Shown piece by piece: positions 13,398-14,916 of a DNA stretch of 14,916 nucleotides. Positions within the stretch are counted from its first letter, which is position 1, and each line of letters begins with the position of its first letter. Origin of the DNA: M3007 sp964589365 (GTDB lineage Bacteria > Bacteroidota > Bacteroidia > Chitinophagales > Saprospiraceae); assembly GCA_964589365.1 (NCBI GenBank), contig CAZPTQ010000139.1, positions 1 to 14,916 on the forward strand. Direction: 5' to 3'. The position numbers and the translations under genes were made by a program. Below the pieces are notes generated by a model. It worked only from the letters and a program-made list of their open reading frames with translations. It was not told the DNA's origin and did not search any database.

Positions 13398-13817
13398 ATG
13401 TTCAAAAGGATACTTTCTCCCATGCCTTATTCGCTGGATTGGGCGGCACTGCTCATGCGCCTCGTTTTTTGCGGTCTGATGGTGTACAATCATGGCTTGA
13501 TGAAGATCATTCTCTTTTCAGAAAGCCCTGATAGCTTCTCCGATCCTTTGGGGATTGGCGCGAGCGCATCGTACTATCTCGTGGTGTTTGCAGAGGCGAT
13601 TTGCTCGGGCTTGGTATTACTTGGTCTCTTCACCAGGCTTGCATTGCTCCCGCTTTTGGTAACGATGGTGGTGGCGGTTTTTAGTGTGAATTGGGACAAT
13701 ACGCTGACTGAAAAAGAATTGCCTTTGCTCTACCTGTCGGTTTATATTGCCATCTGGCTGTTAGGCCCCGGGCGATTTTCTTTGGATGAGCGACTGTTTA
13801 GGGAGGGCCGGATTTGA
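13398..13817 (+). CDS. DoxX-family membrane protein
   Basis: A 139-residue protein with four hydrophobic segments (about 16-33, 55-74, 77-96 and 108-124) and the DoxX pattern: MRLVFCGLMVYNHGLMKI near the N-terminus, an EAICSGLVLLGLFTRLALLP segment in the middle and a final GPGRFSLDERLF. DoxX proteins are small inner-membrane proteins, some linked to quinone or thiol redox chemistry; no specific role can be assigned. The start at 13398 (MFKRILSPMPYSLDWA) matches family N-termini; an in-frame ATG at 13347, 4 nt after the Lrp stop, would add 17 residues and remains possible if the two are translationally coupled. Confidence 0.88.
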   Translation: MFKRILSPMPYSLDWAALLMRLVFCGLMVYNHGLMKIILFSESPDSFSDPLGIGASASYYLVVFAEAICSGLVLLGLFTRLALLPLLVTMVVAVFSVNWDNTLTEKELPLLYLSVYIAIWLLGPGRFSLDERLFREGRI

Positions 13818-13825
13818 TGTAAACT

Positions 13826-13865
13826 TAATTTTGACAAGCCAGAGAAAAAAGATTAATTATTTTTG
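13826..13865 (+). promoter_or_regulatory. Two -7 boxes upstream of the secreted repeat protein
   Basis: TAATTTTG (13826-13833) and TATTTTTG (13858-13865) both match TAnnTTTG, in the 147-nt AT-rich gap after the DoxX gene. The leader from the second box to the ATG at 13965 would be about 95 nt and ends in TTCAAACACTCAAAATTT. No terminator hairpin was seen after the DoxX stop. Confidence 0.4.
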
Positions 13866-13964
13866 GCGGCTGAAAATTCTGAATCATGATCAGTCAGCGT
13901 TTTACATGTTGGCAGCATCTTTGGTACTTAAAACTACTTCTTCTTTTTCAAACACTCAAAATTT

Positions 13965-14916
13965 ATGGCAAAACGCTACACTTTTTTTCGTTTAATCCTG
14001 CTTTTCGCGCTTTTTGTCATCCCTTACCTCTTGCATGCGAATGGGGAACCGACCAGTAACCCGCTAAATGGCGGACCGCTGAACGGAAACCCGGGCAAAC
14101 CCGACTCGCTCGCCATGCGGCTTGGGCACTGCAACCCAATAACGGTTGCAGTCGTCAATTGCGTAACAAAGACCATCGAGTTGTCGGCCTTCGTAAGGTG
14201 GACATTTACTGGCGTATTGGATCCCTATGTGGCCACTTGGAACACAGGGGAAGTGGCCCACAAAATAACGGTCGTCCCACCGGGTGCCTGGAGTTGGGAC
14301 CCCTCCATCACCGGCTGCGAGCCCAACCACTGGAACAACACATACGATCAGCCAGGCACCTTTTTTTATGGCGTTTTAGATATCACTGGTGCACCGCTTT
14401 GTGAGAGTGGGTATGTTAATCTCATAGTTACGCCACCTGATGATGTATATAGTTTTCCCAACTACACTTGGAACCCTCCAAGCTCCGGTAGTGGCCTTTC
14501 TCCTTATGAAGTTACCGAACCTGGGCTCTATTCGCTCACTGTGACCGATCAACTAGGGTGTATCTTCACAGACCAGTTCAACGTTCCAAATAGCCCACCT
14601 GTAGTCCCGACGCTTTCCGGGCCTCAATTTATGTGCTCGGATGGCGACACCGCTACGTTGCAGGTCAATCAGGTATGGAATGCATATCAATGGCCTGATG
14701 GCGAAACCACCCAATCCATTACTATCTACGGGCCAGGGCTTTACGATGTTACAGTTACCAATCAGTTTGGCTGTACAGGGCAAGGCGTTATTGGTGTTCA
14801 AACGGGAGATATTGACCCGGTCCCTATCAGTATGACCGCCCCTTCCATCTGCCCAGGGAATCCCGACACCTTGCGGGTAGTGGGCGGCTTCAGCCAGTAC
14901 CTCTGGTCGAACAACG
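13965..14916 (+). CDS. Large secreted protein with Ig-like modules, N-terminal part (runs off the right edge)
   Basis: An open frame from the ATG at 13965 to the window edge (317 codons). It starts with a signal peptide (MAKRYTFFRLILLFALFVIP then YLLHANG). A short Asn/Pro/Gly stretch (31-48) leads to a first Cys-containing module (about 54-158), then repeated modules of about 80-90 residues with the pattern aromatic-x-W ... GLY(S/D)(L/V)TVT(D/N)QxGC, seen at 167-199 and 241-270, with a third beginning at about 311 (YLWSNN). This pattern is typical of very large Bacteroidota surface proteins with PKD/Ig-like folds that are exported by T9SS and serve in adhesion or gliding. The C-terminal sorting domain would be beyond the window. 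Several Cys residues (56, 66, 118, 146, 199, 224, 270, 296) suggest disulfides. Function beyond surface location is not known. Confidence 0.88.
   Translation, partial: MAKRYTFFRLILLFALFVIPYLLHANGEPTSNPLNGGPLNGNPGKPDSLAMRLGHCNPITVAVVNCVTKTIELSAFVRWTFTGVLDPYVATWNTGEVAHKITVVPPGAWSWDPSITGCEPNHWNNTYDQPGTFFYGVLDITGAPLCESGYVNLIVTPPDDVYSFPNYTWNPPSSGSGLSPYEVTEPGLYSLTVTDQLGCIFTDQFNVPNSPPVVPTLSGPQFMCSDGDTATLQVNQVWNAYQWPDGETTQSITIYGPGLYDVTVTNQFGCTGQGVIGVQTGDIDPVPISMTAPSICPGNPDTLRVVGGFSQYLWSNN

Noticed and set aside
13831..13859. TTGACA followed by TAATTA at 17 bp, like a sigma-70 promoter
   Set aside because: The -10 part matches poorly and Bacteroidota primary sigma factors use TAnnTTTG-type boxes, which are present in the same place.
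13872..13900. Overlapping TCATGATCA/CTGA...TCAG palindromic sequence in the gap before the secreted repeat protein
   Set aside because: The symmetry is short and broken, with no second copy and no T-run, so neither operator nor terminator can be supported.

Overview
The window looks like chromosomal DNA of a Bacteroidota member, most plausibly of the Saprospiria (inference). The grounds are two LytS-type histidine kinase/LytTR regulator pairs, two proteins with C-terminal domains like those of type IX secretion (T9SS) cargo, a large secreted protein with Ig-like modules, a Bacteroidota-type Lrp regulator, several promoter boxes of the TAnnTTTG form, and start codons that lack Shine-Dalgarno sequences but follow CAA-rich leaders. 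No rRNA, tRNA, CRISPR array or intact insertion sequence was seen.

Layout. 1-328 (-): start of an acidic protein with a 33-bp tandem repeat, running off the left edge. 522-2271 (-): LytS-type kinase and LytTR regulator overlapping by 8 nt. 2272-2366: compact divergent control region with repeats at 21-bp spacing and two overlapping promoter boxes. 2367-3707 (+): exported vanadium-haloperoxidase/PAP2-like enzyme, convergent with a membrane sterol desaturase/fatty acid hydroxylase-family protein at 3717-4556 (-); both stop codons lie in one hairpin. 4625-5884 (-): secreted Asp-box repeat protein with a T9SS-type tail. 5933 to about 6706 (-): 5'-truncated FG-GAP/ASPIC-UnbV protein, abutting at about 6700 a second LytS-type kinase (+) that has lost its N-terminal membrane region. 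Its regulator (7492-8196) is intact. 8292-9170 (+): exported dienelactone hydrolase-like protein. 9248-10558 (+): membrane-anchored DUF4230-like protein. 10571-11098 (-): small PD-(D/E)XK nuclease-like protein. 11141-12769 (-): S41 C-terminal processing protease. 12858-13343 (+): Lrp/AsnC regulator. 13398-13817 (+): DoxX-family membrane protein. 13965 to the right edge (+): start of a large secreted Ig-like repeat protein.

How it fits together. The first kinase/regulator pair probably controls the divergent haloperoxidase-like gene. The second pair is a paralogue whose kinase was damaged at the 6.7-kb junction, which is a real rearrangement or an assembly join. Much of the rest acts at or beyond the inner membrane: secreted repeat proteins, periplasmic hydrolase, processing protease and DoxX.

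The most unusual signals are non-coding: a nonamer array forming a 29-position stem that fills the gap before the DUF4230-like gene, a mobile-looking palindrome present both between genes and inside the second regulator's linker, the 21-bp-phased repeats in the divergent promoter, and the reciprocal truncation at about 6700. No complete undescribed multi-gene system could be demonstrated from sequence alone.
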